64,000 nt of DNA from Acestrorhynchus altus (GCA_034509495.1 CM067507.1:19152602-19216601); one strand, 5' to 3'; positions 23,251 through 35,792 are shown, counted from the stretch's first letter. Made by a program: numbers and translations. Notes: generated from the letters alone by a model not told the origin.

Positions 23251-26200
23251 TCATTGTGTATCTAGAAAGGTGTTATAAAATTGTAACATTGATTATTAAT
23301 TGTAGACAAATTGTAATTTCTATCAACATAGACATTTATGCAATTTTATTTATTTTTTGTTGTTATTCTTTCCCAGGCATGTCCAGTTTTATAGCTGAAG
23401 GCAGACTGAGCAGAGGCTGTGGCTTCATCACTCTCCTTAGCTTTCTCTTTCACATACCTGTTCTGTTCTTCTTATGCCCGAAGCCAACCCACTGCTAATG
23501 TTCCCCTTCCCTAGCTGCACACTGGAGCGGGGATAGATCACAAATGCATGAATTTGTCTAGACGGCTCTCTGCATAACTTCTGAATGTATCAAATTCTGA
23601 CAACCGATTCTAGGCCAGTAAATCTATTCCTAGGGGTATCTGTGTACCTTTGGAAAATAAGCAGATCCCTTTAGCGAGCAAATGCGCTACTACCATCCCT
23701 TTCATTTATATATCTAGTGCCCCCCCATTCTTTTTTATACACAATTGTCTACTTGGAGGCAAATGGTACGCTTGCATTTTAAAAGCGCATCATGCATTGA
23801 GAGAGCGAGAGAGTGCAGAAAGGTCGGGGAAATTATGGGATCAGCTATTCATGTCAGATGAACAAATCTGTGTATAGTTGTGTATTTTTTCAACTTGAGG
23901 TTTTTGTGTTTCTGTGATGTACTAACCCAGTGGTTGATTGTGTTGGGCCTAAAACATCTGTGATTCTAGCTCTCATTATTCACTTTGTAAAGTTCTAATC
24001 ATGTTTTATAACTAAATTAATTTTGATTTGTGTAACATGAGGCAAATGACTTCATACATACACTCATCTGTGTTTGTCTGTATATGTTTTTCTTATTTTT
24101 CTTCTGTTTTCTAAAGGCAACACAACGAAAGTCATGTCTTCCCACCAATTTTTATTTCGCAAACACATTCACACTCCACTTCAAGCTCATTAATTATGCA
24201 GTAAAGAAAAACCTGCAATGTAGAGAAAGGAAGGAAGGTGAAAATGAGGACTTCAGTTTTTCCCCCTTGTTGAATATTCATTACAGATCCATTTAGGTGC
24301 TTACGGGAGTTGTTGTTTGTTCCAGTTTTGCACAATCACTTCCCATATCGCGAAGCTGTTAGCTACTAGGAAATCGACAAATCCTTAAAAAGAAGAAGGT
24401 GTCACGCCTCCTCACAAACAGGTGCAAGGCGACTGATCTGCACTATGGAAGTTATTTAAAGTAAGACTTAATTGCACCTCCCATATTGCCCTTTACTCAA
24501 AGCCCTTTATATTGTGTGTACATTGTTTAAGTCCGCCAGGCATTGCATTTCTCTACATTACTCTGCACTGGCATACTGGAAAATTGTAAACTGGGAACTG
24601 GGCATTTCACATTTCTATTCAAAGTTAACAATACTCTACAATATCACTCAGCTGTTAATGCCACCATTTTCACCTGGAATCACATCAGCATAATTATTGC
24701 ATAAATTGGTACAATGTGGAGTCTTAAACTCTCCACCAAATCGTATGATTATGAGTATTCTACTCTACCTAAACTGTAAAATCTATATATAATATATATT
24801 TTTTGACATGATGTGTTTCTGAAGCTGTTGCCTCAGAATGTTTTGTAATAATTGGCCTGGTTTGCTGGATGCAAATTGCAGTTAGTGTATTAAAATGCAC
24901 CTTAAAGGGGGTTGCCACTGCCTGTTCAGAAGTCAAATTACCATTTTTGTTTTTTTTTGTCAACTCACCTAAACCTCTTCAGCCTCAGGATGAGGTCAAA
25001 CACAGCTTTTTATTTGCTTGTGAAGATTTTGCAGCTCCTGCGAGCCATTTAGAACTATCTGGAGGGGGTCAGGGACCTCTCTGTTAATTTCACTTTATCT
25101 TTCACTCCACTCTGCCTGACCTCCAGCTCCACACTTCCCAGAGCCATGCCTGTCTGCTGTACGGCTGTTTATTTGTGTTATTTTTTATTTATTTATTTAT
25201 TGTTTCCGAAAAAACGAGATGACAGAATGTAGTTGCATGCAGTTTACGAACTTTTAAAACATTTTCACCTCAGCCCTTTAAGGTTGTAACTTACTGTGTA
25301 TGAGGCATGTAAGCTATGGATGATGTTTGATTGGCTTGTGCTGGAGGTTCTTAGGAATTACATTAGTTTAGTTGTGATAAGACAGCTGCTCTTAAGCTCT
25401 CTGAAGCCCCCTATTCGCTGATGTATCCTTCGCCTATGTATTAAATAGCCATGGTTATGGTGGACATCAACAAACACTTGTATCTTCTTGGAGCTTTCGC
25501 AGAGGCCAAGAGCTTGAGATGCTTTCTAAACCTGCCTCAGGTCTTAGACACTCTTTCCACACAGAGCATATCGCTGGTAATCCTGAAAGTGAGGCTGGTG
25601 TGCACAGGGCTGGAACTAATGAAGACAACTGTTCAATTACTGGCTCAATTAATACAAGTGCCTGGAAGCACAGCCACCCTGAAGAGAAGAGAGTCTAGCA
25701 CTGTGTTGTGGCCCAGCATAAACTCAGCCACCAACATTCATTCCACACCAAATCCCACGGCTTATTCGCTAATACTGTTTCCCTACTAGAGTGAAGCTTG
25801 TGTGTGAGTGAGAGGGGTTTTGCGAACATACAAACAATGGTGCAAAAATCCGTCATGGCTATGACTAAGGGTGGCAAACTGATTAGGTGTTTTTCCTCAG
25901 GGGAAGGTTGATCTCCTGTTTTGAGCTCCAAGTGGTATCCAAGAGCTCTTTTCATAAGATTTACTAGGTTATCTGAGCCCTTTGGCCAAAATGGCCAGGC
26001 AAAAAGGGTTATTTACCCTCATGTTATTTATTTATTTGCTGTGTCATTATTGATTGGTGGCTGCTCTCTTTTCATCCCCTTGTTGCCTCTGATTCTTGTT
26101 TGGCCGTCGAATTGGAGCTGTTTACAGTATTCAATGACCCATGAGGGTACACAAGATTATTCTTATTTTTTACCCCCATCGAGATTTAGCTACACGTCAA

Positions 26201-26478
26201 TAGTGAGGGAGGTTTGTTTATAATTAAGTCTCCTCTACCACAGATGGGACTTCCTGTGAACCTCTCAGCCCAATTAAGCCAAGGTTTCCTCACCCAGCTA
26301 TACCCACTGCTTGGTCGGCTCTGCCACTGGCATGCATGTCTAATAAGCATCCTGCTGTCAGCACCCCATGTGGCCAGTCGGTGGAACTGCAACTGTGCAA
26401 CTGTTCTACAAAGCTAGAGGATAGCTTATGTACCAGCCCAAAGGGTGCTGCTTCACACTGATTAAAGATTAAAGGCTC

Positions 26479-26480
<2 letters not shown>
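23251..26480. other. unassigned, largely unique sequence
   Basis: This long stretch has few repeats and balanced composition at about 23500-23870 and 24900-26450. The open frames (including 25451-25789, 112 codons, and 25921-26223, 100 codons) show no domain I know. An acceptor-like CTTTCCCAG at about 23368-23376 precedes a short hydrophobic frame ending at 23498, but no donor or homology supports an exon. Conserved non-coding elements are plausible but unproven. Confidence 0.45.

Positions 26481-26554
<74 letters not shown>
26481..26554. repeat. (CA)n microsatellite
   Basis: About 37 CA units; the Cys-Val minus frame is an artefact. Confidence 0.97.
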
Positions 26555-26557
<3 letters not shown>

Positions 26558-27409
26558 CTAAAAAACTAATTATTTCTGTTAAAATGAAATCTCAAAAAAA
26601 AAAAAAAATGCTACCACAGGGGAGTTGGGTCTAATTATTTCATTTAACTGTAAAAAAGGCCCTTGAGGATATTTTTGGAATTTCTTTTGGTTTTAAAGCT
26701 TTTGTTCTCCCTCTTTGTGATGAAACAATCAGTAGGTCTTCACAGGTTTTTAGGATTTCTTAAATGATTTCAAATTGTAGTCAGAATGCACTTTTGAGGA
26801 CTGAACTCGGTTCTCAAATGGTCCTTGGCTTGGATTCATGGTTTAACATTAATTAAAACATTAGTTTCATGTAATATTTGCATTATTGGTAGATTGCTTA
26901 AGCTTTGAAAGACTTCATCTATCATTGTATCTTACATCTAGGAATAAATTAACCATATATACTTTCCTATACGTTGTGCAAGATGGAGCACAGGTACCTT
27001 TTATTAAGATTTTTTCAAATAAAATCTAAATGTTGGCTTCACCCCAAGAAATGTTTTGGTTTCCATGTCTTGCCTTCTTAAAAAATCAAAGGGATATTTC
27101 TATTGTATTTGCCTTGGCATTTATGTTTTAAAGTATGCAATCTCCAAGACAGTTAATTTCCTATGTAAAGACATATTTTAAAAAGATGCCAAAGAAAGTG
27201 TACAAGTATTAACCACATTTGTCTAACTGACATTTAGTCTGTGCTATTGCACTGTTTGTAAATATGTCCACATTTCTTGTACAAGTTGGTAAGATAGAGC
27301 CACTGGATGGGATCTTGAGTTTTCTTTGGTACAAGCTGCCCAAAGAAGACAAACCTATGTGGAAAAGCAAGCAGAGCAAGCAATGGCTGCAATGATGACA
27401 GTAATCATA
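26555..27409. other. unassigned AT-rich sequence
   Basis: A 15-base A run lies near 26594-26608. Nothing else was recognised. Confidence 0.5.
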
Positions 27410-27625
27410 TGTGTTTGCGGTGTGGTGTTTCATCACCTGCCCGGTGCCGGGCCTCGTTAGACGACAAATGACTCTTAATAAAGAATATTCCCTCCCCACT
27501 GCTGCCTTACTCTGCCCCACCCCCCAGCTCTGGAGGCCCTGTTACCGTGACGCCGGCTGCGGGATTGGGCGGCTCGGCAGCGAGATTGATTACCCCGTAC
27601 AATCTCGGGACTGCCAATGTGTCTC
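27410..27625. promoter_or_regulatory. small CpG island-like patch with a CCAAT/GC-box motif
   Basis: Fourteen CpGs occur between 27418 and 27608, the densest non-repetitive cluster in the window. ATTGGGCGG at 27564-27572 merges an inverted CCAAT box with a GC box. No TATA box or clear initiator was located and no convincing exon follows within the patch. It could be an upstream promoter for the candidate exon at 36459 or an enhancer, both inference. The frames at 27411-27786 are shadows of the composition. Confidence 0.35.
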
Positions 27626-27819
27626 CAGGGTGAAAGATCTCCCCATCTATCTCTCCCTCTCTCTCTTTCTCCCTCTCGCTCCCTCTCTCTGTAGCCTGGC
27701 TGCCAGAGGCAGCGGGGGATGACAATAAGTCGAGGCTGCAGACATGGCCTCTCCAGCGCCACGTGCACTTGTTCACCATATGTCATGGCAAATGGGACTC
27801 TAACGCAAGAACCCCACAG

Positions 27820-27821
<2 letters not shown>

Positions 27822-27879
<58 letters not shown>

Positions 27880-27880
27880 G
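27822..27880. repeat. (GA)n microsatellite
   Basis: About 29 GA units with one AA interruption near the right end. Confidence 0.97.
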
Positions 27881-30575
27881 CTGATTTGCTGTAGACCTGT
27901 GAGTGTGTGATGTCTTCCAGTGTTGCCTCCCTAACTGGTGTTTTAACAGGCAAATCTTGGGCTCCTTCCTGTGACTGTGGTTCCTGTTCAAGTGGGAGTT
28001 TATGATAATTTGTCACCATGGTACAAGAACTTTGTTACAGATTTAGTGTCATCCGCAGGCCTGTAAGTGGGGAGGATAGTGATGGTGATGATAGGCCGTG
28101 TCACCAACATGCTGTGAACTCTGTCTGTCTTGCCCCTGCTCAAACACCTCACGCCAAACTAGTGTTGACAGCCATACACCCTGTCACCTTTTACACCCCG
28201 AGGTGGCAGCTCTCCTCTCCTCACTTTACAGTCCCCATAGGAGACCTTTCTTCATTTCTTTCATATCTACAGAGGGGGAAACAGTGCACACCCTTTGACA
28301 GTATAATTAGCAACTTCAAAAGCAGTCTGTCCTCTCAGACAATAAAGAACTTTTGAACAAGGACTTTGATTTGTGCAAATTTTGCCAATGCTGATTACAT
28401 TTAGTACCATGTGTTCATCAGGCTGATATTCAGAGAAGGCTAACAGTCCTACCACTGATCTAGCAGTCGCAGTGATGTGTCAGTGATGATACAGTCAGTG
28501 ATGATATTTCTGTTAGAAAATCCTATTGTATGGCAGATTGATGCTGCATATATAGTCTTATTTTGTAAGAACACTTTTTTAATGTCACCAGTTAAAGCAT
28601 TGTAATGTAAGAATTGGTATTATTTGCACATGGGCTCCTATTACATGTGTGTAATGCACTGCAGTGATGAAACACTTGAGCTTTGAGCTCCATCCCTCAT
28701 GATTCAGGTGCACTATACAAGCCAAAAGACACATGTCAGCATGTGGACTGTTGCAGTAGGGAAATATTGCAATATTTTAAGTGTGTTGAAATCAAACCAG
28801 CTTTACACAAAGTAACAATAGCTGCATGCTGCAATTTCTCAAATTGAATGGGATTTCCCCCAGTGTTAACTTAAATGTTTTTAAATTGAAAATACAACAT
28901 ATGGAGGTAGAGGTCTTTCAAAATAATTTGTACCACTCCCATATGCTCCTGCTCTCACTTGCAATATAGACATTTCAGGCCACAGTCCCACAGACATGCT
29001 TTTAGTTGGCTTAATTGTGCAGTATTTTATGGGTGTCATGATCAGTCATGTAATCATGTAATCAATGATATCAACTGAAAATATGTCAACATCAATATTT
29101 TAAGTTGATGCATGTTTATATATTTTTATGAATTTATTTATGAATATAATTTCTAACACAACTTCAAAAAATTAATGCTTTCTGTTAATACCTGTGCATA
29201 ATTGTTAATTAGGTAACATAATCTGTACAGCTCCACACAACTAGAGGAAGCTACAATTACTAGACTGCAATGAATTCCAAAACCCATTACATTCCAAACA
29301 CACTGTAGATCTCAATTATGAAGTGATTCCTCTGCACAGTTGTTTCAAATGGAATTCAAAATTCCCCTAACTGTCATTTGTGTTTGTGTTAGAGTGTTTG
29401 ACCAGTGTGCTCTGGCTGTTCAAAGTGATGTATTTTATTCCTCCTGTGATTTTAAGCTAATTTCTTTCTGTAGGGAATGTCATAAATACAATAGATCACA
29501 TTTTATTAATTGAGATCAGAATACTATTATATAGATTTCTTCTCCAGGCTGGAGTTGCCGATTAATTGTTTCCATTTCAGTATATTACGTTTGTTTACAT
29601 TTTGCTGTGCTGCATCATATGATGACAAAGTTTGTTGTTGACAAAATTAAAGGTATATTTAATGTAAAATGTGTAGATTGATTTTTTTTAGTCATCTTAC
29701 TGATAGAAACAGTTCATAGATGAATAAATAGAAAAGTAGTGTCAGCCCTAGTGTATTTACTTTTTTAGAACACTTTCTACGACCAATACCATTTGACTGT
29801 CTACAGGTTCTGCCATTTCTGTAGCACAATGATGCACAATTTATGCTTTGTTCACATGATTGGCTGCTTTGCAAATATTTATTTTGTATTTTTGTGGTAG
29901 ACTGGAGGGTGTACCTGCCATTTTTCCATTGGCCCTCACTGATTATGGTCTAGCTAAAGCTGCTCAGAGCAGTGCACTGGTTACATAAAAGAGCATTTGC
30001 TTTGAGAGGAAGAGAATGAGGAGAAATGAGTGAGAGACTGGACTCAATAGAGGCTGGATAAGCAGGAACCAATTCAAAGCTGTTATTCTCAGGGAATGGA
30101 GGGCTGCTTTATGCATATTTTGGGGTTGTCTGTGAACAGTGGTGGGAATAAATACACCATTTCATTGGCAAGTCACTGTCTCTGTGTGTGAATATTTATT
30201 AATTTGTAGCATTTTTCTATATGTATATGTAGCTGCTGTGCAAAACACTTTAGTCTCCTGCCACAAGATAATGTGAAGTCCCCCCAGAATGTATGCCTCC
30301 ATATGGAGGCAATGTGTCTGAAAATGAATATAGTTTGAATCAGAATTAGTTTTTGACCTAATGCCACTGAATACATATCCTTGAGGTTACCAACCCCATT
30401 ATGGTGTCAAGACTGTAAATATGTGACTAAAATATAATTTCAGAATTTGGAATATGTGTACTATATATGGTATGACAATCATGCTTATGCACCACTTATT
30501 AACACAACTAAGATATGCAGAAATAAAGTAAGTTCAACAGAGAATGTTATAATGCAAACGGTTTAATTTTATTAC
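27881..30575. other. unassigned sequence
   Basis: The frame at 28018-28356 (112 codons) has a good Kozak context (CACCATGG) but no known domain, no splice support and no repeat relation, so it is left uncalled. The remainder is AT-rich and featureless to the eye. Confidence 0.5.
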
Positions 30576-31051
30576 TGTCAGGGCTCAACAAAGGAAAGGC
30601 ACATTCAGAGTAAAGTAAAACTTTAGTCTTTAATAGGGGTTCATTGAAAAGGCAAAGTCGTAAACAGTCAATGTCAGTAACCAGAAAAGCAATCAGCCAA
30701 AAGCGCATACCACAAGACATAGTCAATGACAAGCAGAGTCCAGAATCAAACATATACAATCCAAGACAGGGCAGAGGGGAAGTCAAAAAGGCAAAAGAGA
30801 GTCAAAACACAGGTGATCAAACAATGAGTACAATGCGAAGTGATGGCAAAATTTTGGCAAAACTAGGCAAAGCGTTATTGTCCCAACAGGCTCTAAATAG
30901 GGCAACACACCATTGAAAGGAATAAATATTCTGGTTACTGGACCTAGCAAGGAGTGACATGAAAGATGACATGATCAGGCACCAGAAAGTATGTAGCCTC
31001 TGAGGCATGCTGGGAAATGGAGTCTGGTGTGTGGACGGGGAATGTTGGACA
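30576..31051 (-). mobile_element. LTR of a Ty3/gypsy relic (downstream copy in element orientation)
   Basis: The plus strand reads TGTCAGGGCTC at the left and GTGGACGGGGAATG then GGACA at the right, so the minus strand starts TGTCC and ends TGACA. The part 30735-31051 aligns by eye with 32288-32593, sharing CAATCCAAGACAGGGCAG, TATTGTCCCAACAGG and GTGGACGGGGAATG, with identity of very roughly 80-85%, so the insertion is old. The frames at 30547-31062 lie inside it. Confidence 0.8.
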
Positions 31052-32287
31052 GTCAGACCCAATCAGATGGATTATGAGCACAATACAGATGGAGGAATTT
31101 ACAAAGCTCCTGCTTGGTTCTCTGGCATTGACCATTTGTCTGTGAATGGTGAATGCCTGATGTGAGACAGATGCTGACTGCCAGATTTTCAAAAAAGGCC
31201 TTCCAGACCTGAGAAGAGAACTTGGAACCCCAATCAGACAAGATGTCCTTCGGTACTTCAAAATTCCTATAAACATGTTCATATAGAGCCATAACAAAAC
31301 CAGCAGGTAAAGATTTAAAAGGTATAAATCTTACAAAACATGAGAAACGGTTTACTACTATAAGCACAGGAGTATATCCATTAGAAATTCCATGTTTAAT
31401 CCAATATCCATTTCTAATATAGTTTCTGATAAAGCGTCTATACCCCATGAACCCCAAGGAGCACTGTTAGGCCTTTATGATAGTGGGGATGGACCAGCCT
31501 GTAAGAGCCCCCACTTTCTGGTCAGCCTTAGTAATGCAACCAGAAGTGACTATGTAACCTTAAAAAGATCTGACACTTCTACCCTTTTACATACAACTTA
31601 ATTTCCAATATACGCCTGAGGGCAGAATAGACATGGGATATGTGCAGTTTGAGTGTAGGGGAGTTCATCAAAATATCGTCCATGAAAGCCATCATATACT
31701 GTCCAATATGTCCAAAGTCTTTCTACACCTCATTAATAAATTATTGGAAAACAGGAAGACCATTGGCCAGACCATAGCACATTACTATGTAATCGTAGCA
31801 AGAAAAAAGCTGTATTCCACTCATCCACTCATCCACTCTTCCACTCTTCCCTGATTCTGATGAGGTTATAAGCACTACGTAAATCTTAACTGTTCTAGAG
31901 CCTCTGGGATAAGGGGTAATGGATAAGTGATGGTGGATGGATGTTGAGGAGGCAGAATGGTGGCCTTGACCATACTGAACACCTCTTGAACGTCAGAATA
32001 TTTGGGGTATGTGGACATATATCAGGCTCAGTACAGTGATTTGGACTTGACAAGACAGTGTTCAAAACAATATGGGAATCAGCACAGGATACCATGTGGG
32101 GACCACGAGATAACAAGATAATGTTTAAGCCATGAAAGCGAGACAGACATGTGGCCTGATTAGCCTTGTAAGTTGAAGACAGATGGATCATCCATTGGTA
32201 GACCATCCAGCAAGATGATGCTCAAGTTGTGTTTGAGTGATTCCACCTCCATGTGCAACTGCGACACCAAATCTAAACCTCTCCACA
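31052..32287 (-). pseudogene. Ty3/gypsy pol relic: protease/RT and integrase fragments joined by a deletion
   Basis: On the minus strand, with many stops and shifts, the order is as follows. A protease-to-RT linker region lies near 32390-32160. A YPLIPEALEQLR-like RT entry block lies near 31900. An RT catalytic motif FMDD is encoded at 31686-31675. A frame at 31457-31053 follows, whose first 16 residues (with YRRFIRNY) come from the end of RT, while residue 17 onward is the integrase core. RNase H and the zinc-binding N-terminus of integrase are deleted at the joint near 31409. In the integrase core the expected first Asp is Asn36, the second Asp is kept (Asp75) and the Glu is replaced by Gln112. 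The element is dead. No gag was recognised. Confidence 0.85.
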
Positions 32288-32593
32288 CAGAGTCCAGAAC
32301 CAAACACACACAATCCAAGACAGGGCAGACATGAATATGAAAAGGCAAAACAGGGTCAAAACATGAGCAATCAAACAGTGAGTACAATGTGAAGTGATGC
32401 TGAAATTTCTACAAAACTGGGCAAAGAGATATTGTCCCAACAGGTGAAAGCAATCAATATTCCAGTGATTGCGATCAGCAAGGAGTCACATGATCTGGAG
32501 ATCCATGAGAGATTACGTGATCAGGTACCGTAAAGTCTGTAGCGTCCGAGGCATTCTGGGAAATTGTCTGGTTTGTGGACGGGGAATGTGACA
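32288..32593 (-). mobile_element. LTR of the Ty3/gypsy relic (upstream copy in element orientation), truncated
   Basis: This is the partner of the LTR at 30576-31051. It lacks the first 159 bases of the plus-strand sequence (the U5-side end), so the loss includes the LTR end next to the primer-binding site. Its outer end, GGGGAATGTGACA, is followed by GTTAC, against ATTAC just left of the other LTR, a 4-of-5 match that fits a decayed 5-bp target duplication. Confidence 0.8.
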
Positions 32594-32599
32594 GTTACC

Positions 32600-32800
32600 T
32601 GAAACCTTACCTCACCTTAAACCTAAATTTATCCTAATCCTTATCCTAATCTCTCTTTAACCTAACCATAGCTCAAACTTAATTTAATCTTCACCACAAC
32701 CATAATCTATACTTTCATTAACTCATTCTAACACTAACCATACCCCTAAACTTAACCTAGCCATTACCCCAATCCCAATTTAAACATAATCTAATGTGTA
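32600..32800. repeat. degenerate CCTAA-type (telomere-like) tract
   Basis: CCTAA, CCTTA, CCATA and CTTAACC phrases recur irregularly across 200 bases next to the right LTR. No perfect TTAGGG run occurs. A tract of the complementary motif lies at 42953-43170. Confidence 0.6.
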
Positions 32801-33362
32801 ATTCTTAACATTTGTAAGAGATAAGAGATTAGATTGTACTGATCTCAAATAAAATTCTGAATTTCTGCACAAGTTTATATCCATTAATTCCCTTTTAGAT
32901 GCTCCAGAACAGAGAAAAGCAGCATTTTTTTTTTCAAAATCTTTTTTATGACAGGCTGGGTTATGTTTGTTAGAAAAAACAGCACCTGTGGTGGGGAGCT
33001 TCTAATGAATCATAATATATGTACAAATATATGTGTTAAACATTTCTTGGGGTATACTTTAATTGTACATGTACATATTTCATGAGATCCAGTGAAAGTT
33101 TATCTTTTTGTAGACAATGCATGAGTTGATCTACTGATTGTTTTAATCTGCTAGAACAGTTGGTACCTGGCTCATATCACATTTATTTCCATAACACTAA
33201 GATATGATATTTGCCACACTGCCTTATTCAACCCACATTACCACAGATGAACTTGACTAGCAGTGAGACACAGGCTGATAAGACTGAGATAAGACTGAGT
33301 AGTAGATTATGCAACTTATAAACAGTACAGTTAGGTTCACACAAATATTCACATCCTCATCA

Positions 33363-33371
<9 letters not shown>
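32801..33371. other. unassigned sequence
   Basis: Nothing was recognised. Confidence 0.5.

Positions 33372-33448
<77 letters not shown>
33372..33448. repeat. (CA)n microsatellite
   Basis: About 38 CA units preceded by a short CT run. Confidence 0.97.
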
Positions 33449-33451
<3 letters not shown>

Positions 33452-33885
33452 CTCCTTCATTAATTTGTTATGGTGCTGAGGCCAGGTCTTGTGCAGCTGC
33501 TGTAGCCACTGACAGGTAGCATGGTGACAGGCTTTCTACTTCATTGTGGGGTACTGGGGAGAAAGTGAGTGGGAGAAGGGTTAAAGCGGGAAGCAGAGGT
33601 GGGGACAGATGACATGCATCTATGTACCCAAATGGTTCATACCAACATAGGCTACATACTGCATGTTCAGCATAATGGCTTAAGAGTTCTTATATAGAAT
33701 GGAGGCCTACCTCTTTGTTTTTTAAAAGCTCTTTTACGGTGTAGGTATGCAGGAGAAGGAGAAGCACTTTCCACTGTGCATTTGTTACACCCCTCAATGT
33801 TTCTTATCTCAGACCCTGTTTTTGATGCATCTATTGCCTGTACAAGATGGCATCTCCAGTAAGTACTGTGTGTGTATGTGTGAGA
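33449..33885. other. unassigned sequence
   Basis: Nothing was recognised; the open frame at 33747-34046 runs into the GA array. Confidence 0.5.
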
Positions 33886-33912
33886 GAGAAAGAGAGAGAG
33901 AGAGAGACAGAG

Positions 33913-33968
<56 letters not shown>

Positions 33969-33994
33969 GAAAGAGAGAGAGAGCGAGACAGAAA

Positions 33995-34043
<49 letters not shown>

Positions 34044-34065
34044 TGAGAGAGAGAGGAGTTTGCAG
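33886..34065. repeat. long (GA)n purine tract, about 180 bp
   Basis: Two long GA arrays (about 33886-33964 and 34001-34040) are joined by an imperfect GAAAG/GAGC linker. The plus strand is almost purely purine. Arg-Glu frames over it are artefacts. Confidence 0.95.
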
Positions 34066-35015
34066 CCCAGAGGGTGATAAAGCAGACGGAGAGCTGTAGG
34101 AGATCCTCTAGGCCTCTATTTCAGTGTCTCCAGCCCTGATAGAGTCTGAAGAGAATTCCATTAAGGTTTAAGGCCCTTGAACAGGTATGCTCCACCTCCT
34201 AGTGCTAGTGGCTTGTCTTTGTGCCACAAAACACAAAGAGCTGCTATATCCGATACATTTAGAATCCTCCATGTAGACGCACACACGTGCTCTTTGAACA
34301 GGCATGGAAGTGGGGGCAAAATACACACATGTCCACATGCACACATAAGCACACACACACTTTTGGGTTTCTTTCAGCAGGACTCCCTTTGCTCCTGCAC
34401 CTGTTTATTTCTTCTTTTTGTGTTTTTTTTTTTTTTGCCCCTCCACTCTGTGTGTATGAGTGAATCCAAGGTAGCCAAAACAGCGTGGGTGAATTTGAGA
34501 AAAGAAACATCCTCTGGGTTTTCTCCTTCTCGTTCTTTCTTCTAAAGAACTCCTCCAGATCTCATGTTTTATGGATGGGGCTGGGGCATGATTCATCTGG
34601 GCATGGGAAAAAGAATTTGTCCTTTGTCTCCTGCTTTGCTGGCCACTCAGAGGCATCCTGAGGTCCACCACTGGGCTCTGCTTTACTGGATCAAGGTGTG
34701 CCATGAAGCTGTTTGTCAGAGTTGTTGGAGTTTGGCCTTCAGTCGTTAGCCAGCTGGAGCTAGTTCTGTTTGGTGCCAGAGCCAGGCATTGAGGGCAAGG
34801 CAAACCATGCAATGAGCAAACAAACAAATAAACAAATGTACAAGCCAGCGCGAGTGGTGAAAGCAGAAGCTTGTTCTAAAATGCTTTTTGCTTTAGCTGG
34901 GGGGATGGGGATAGAGGGATGCAAAAGAAGACAGTGGCCTCATATCTCAAAGGGCAAGTCCTGGATATGTGCTGCTCTTTAGGACACCCTTCATAACTCC
35001 ACATTGCTCCATCTT

Positions 35016-35017
<2 letters not shown>
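34066..35017. other. unassigned sequence
   Basis: Frames at 34177-34827 overlap in several phases with no known domain. A 13-T run lies near 34424-34436. No gene is called. Confidence 0.5.
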
Positions 35018-35080
<63 letters not shown>

Positions 35081-35090
35081 TACACACACA
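35018..35090. repeat. (CA)n microsatellite
   Basis: About 33 CA units plus a short interrupted tail. Confidence 0.96.
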
Positions 35091-35329
35091 AGAGTGAATC
35101 TTGTCAAAGCAAGCAGAAACTAAAGATTACAGATCCTTGTCCGCCTTCACAGCCTAAAGAGCTTGGTCATTCCTGGGGCAAAATGCAGCAGATGCGATGG
35201 AGAGTGGTAAAAATGAGCAGGGAAAACAGGAAGGGGAAGGAGCTGGTTCACGGGGAAAAAGAATTTGGTGGGGGGGGTGGGGTGTGCTGGTACAAAACTG
35301 CCAATTTCATAGTACACATGTGGATTAAG

Positions 35330-35600
35330 ACTCTTTGAAAAGTGCTCTGAAAATGCCCATAGCAATTACACCTCCCTGGCTGAAGGCATGCAAAGGGCCT
35401 GTATACTGTGTATTCACTCTCATGCCTGGCAGTGCTTGGTCGCTGCCAGATTGTCTGCAGGCACCATTCGTGCCTGCTTTGATTCTGCGCCAGAGGGGCC
35501 TCATGGGCTCTTGGCTCGCCAATCGTTCTGCCGTCAATACGCTGGCACCGTCCTTCCCCTATCAAAAGTGACCCAATTAGGAGACGGCAATGTGTTCTGA
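35330..35600. promoter_or_regulatory. CpG-retaining patch, candidate regulatory element or upstream exon
   Basis: Nine CpGs fall between 35440 and 35586 in a non-repetitive, roughly balanced patch about 0.9 kb upstream of the candidate signal-peptide exon. Open frames exist on both strands (35248-35703 minus, 35335-35600 plus) but none resembles a known protein. It could be an enhancer, a 5' untranslated exon or a promoter. The call is inference from composition and position. Confidence 0.35.
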
Positions 35601-35792
35601 CAGGCACTATCTGCTCTGGTAAACAGCTCAGGCTGCTTCTTCTCTTCCTCTTTCTGACTGTAACTGCCTGTCTCTCATCCGTCTCCAATCCCTGCTCTAC
35701 CACTGTCCCATGTACTCCTGTGGCTGTGAACCCACAAGAGAGAAAACACTTCTACTCACCTGGGCTGTCTCAGCTTGAAGCCTGCCAACATA

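Noticed and set aside
23376..23498. Strong acceptor-like TTCTTTCCCAG followed by a hydrophobic frame
   Set aside because: No donor before the stop at 23498 and no recognisable protein. A last exon cannot be excluded but nothing supports one.
25451..25789. 112-codon plus-strand frame in unique sequence
   Set aside because: No domain, ordinary start context, and an overlapping minus frame of similar length. Could be a chance frame in a conserved non-coding block.
28018..28356. 112-codon frame with CACCATGG start
   Set aside because: No recognisable domain, no splice signals in useful positions and no repeat relation. A Kozak match alone is not enough.
33747..34077. Arg-Glu-rich frames resembling RS/RE-domain proteins
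   Set aside because: Pure translation of the (GA)n tract.
34147..34147. Overlapping frames at 34161-34827, up to 140 codons
   Set aside because: They occur in several phases on both strands, have no domain, and include Lys runs from a poly(T) tract; treated as chance.
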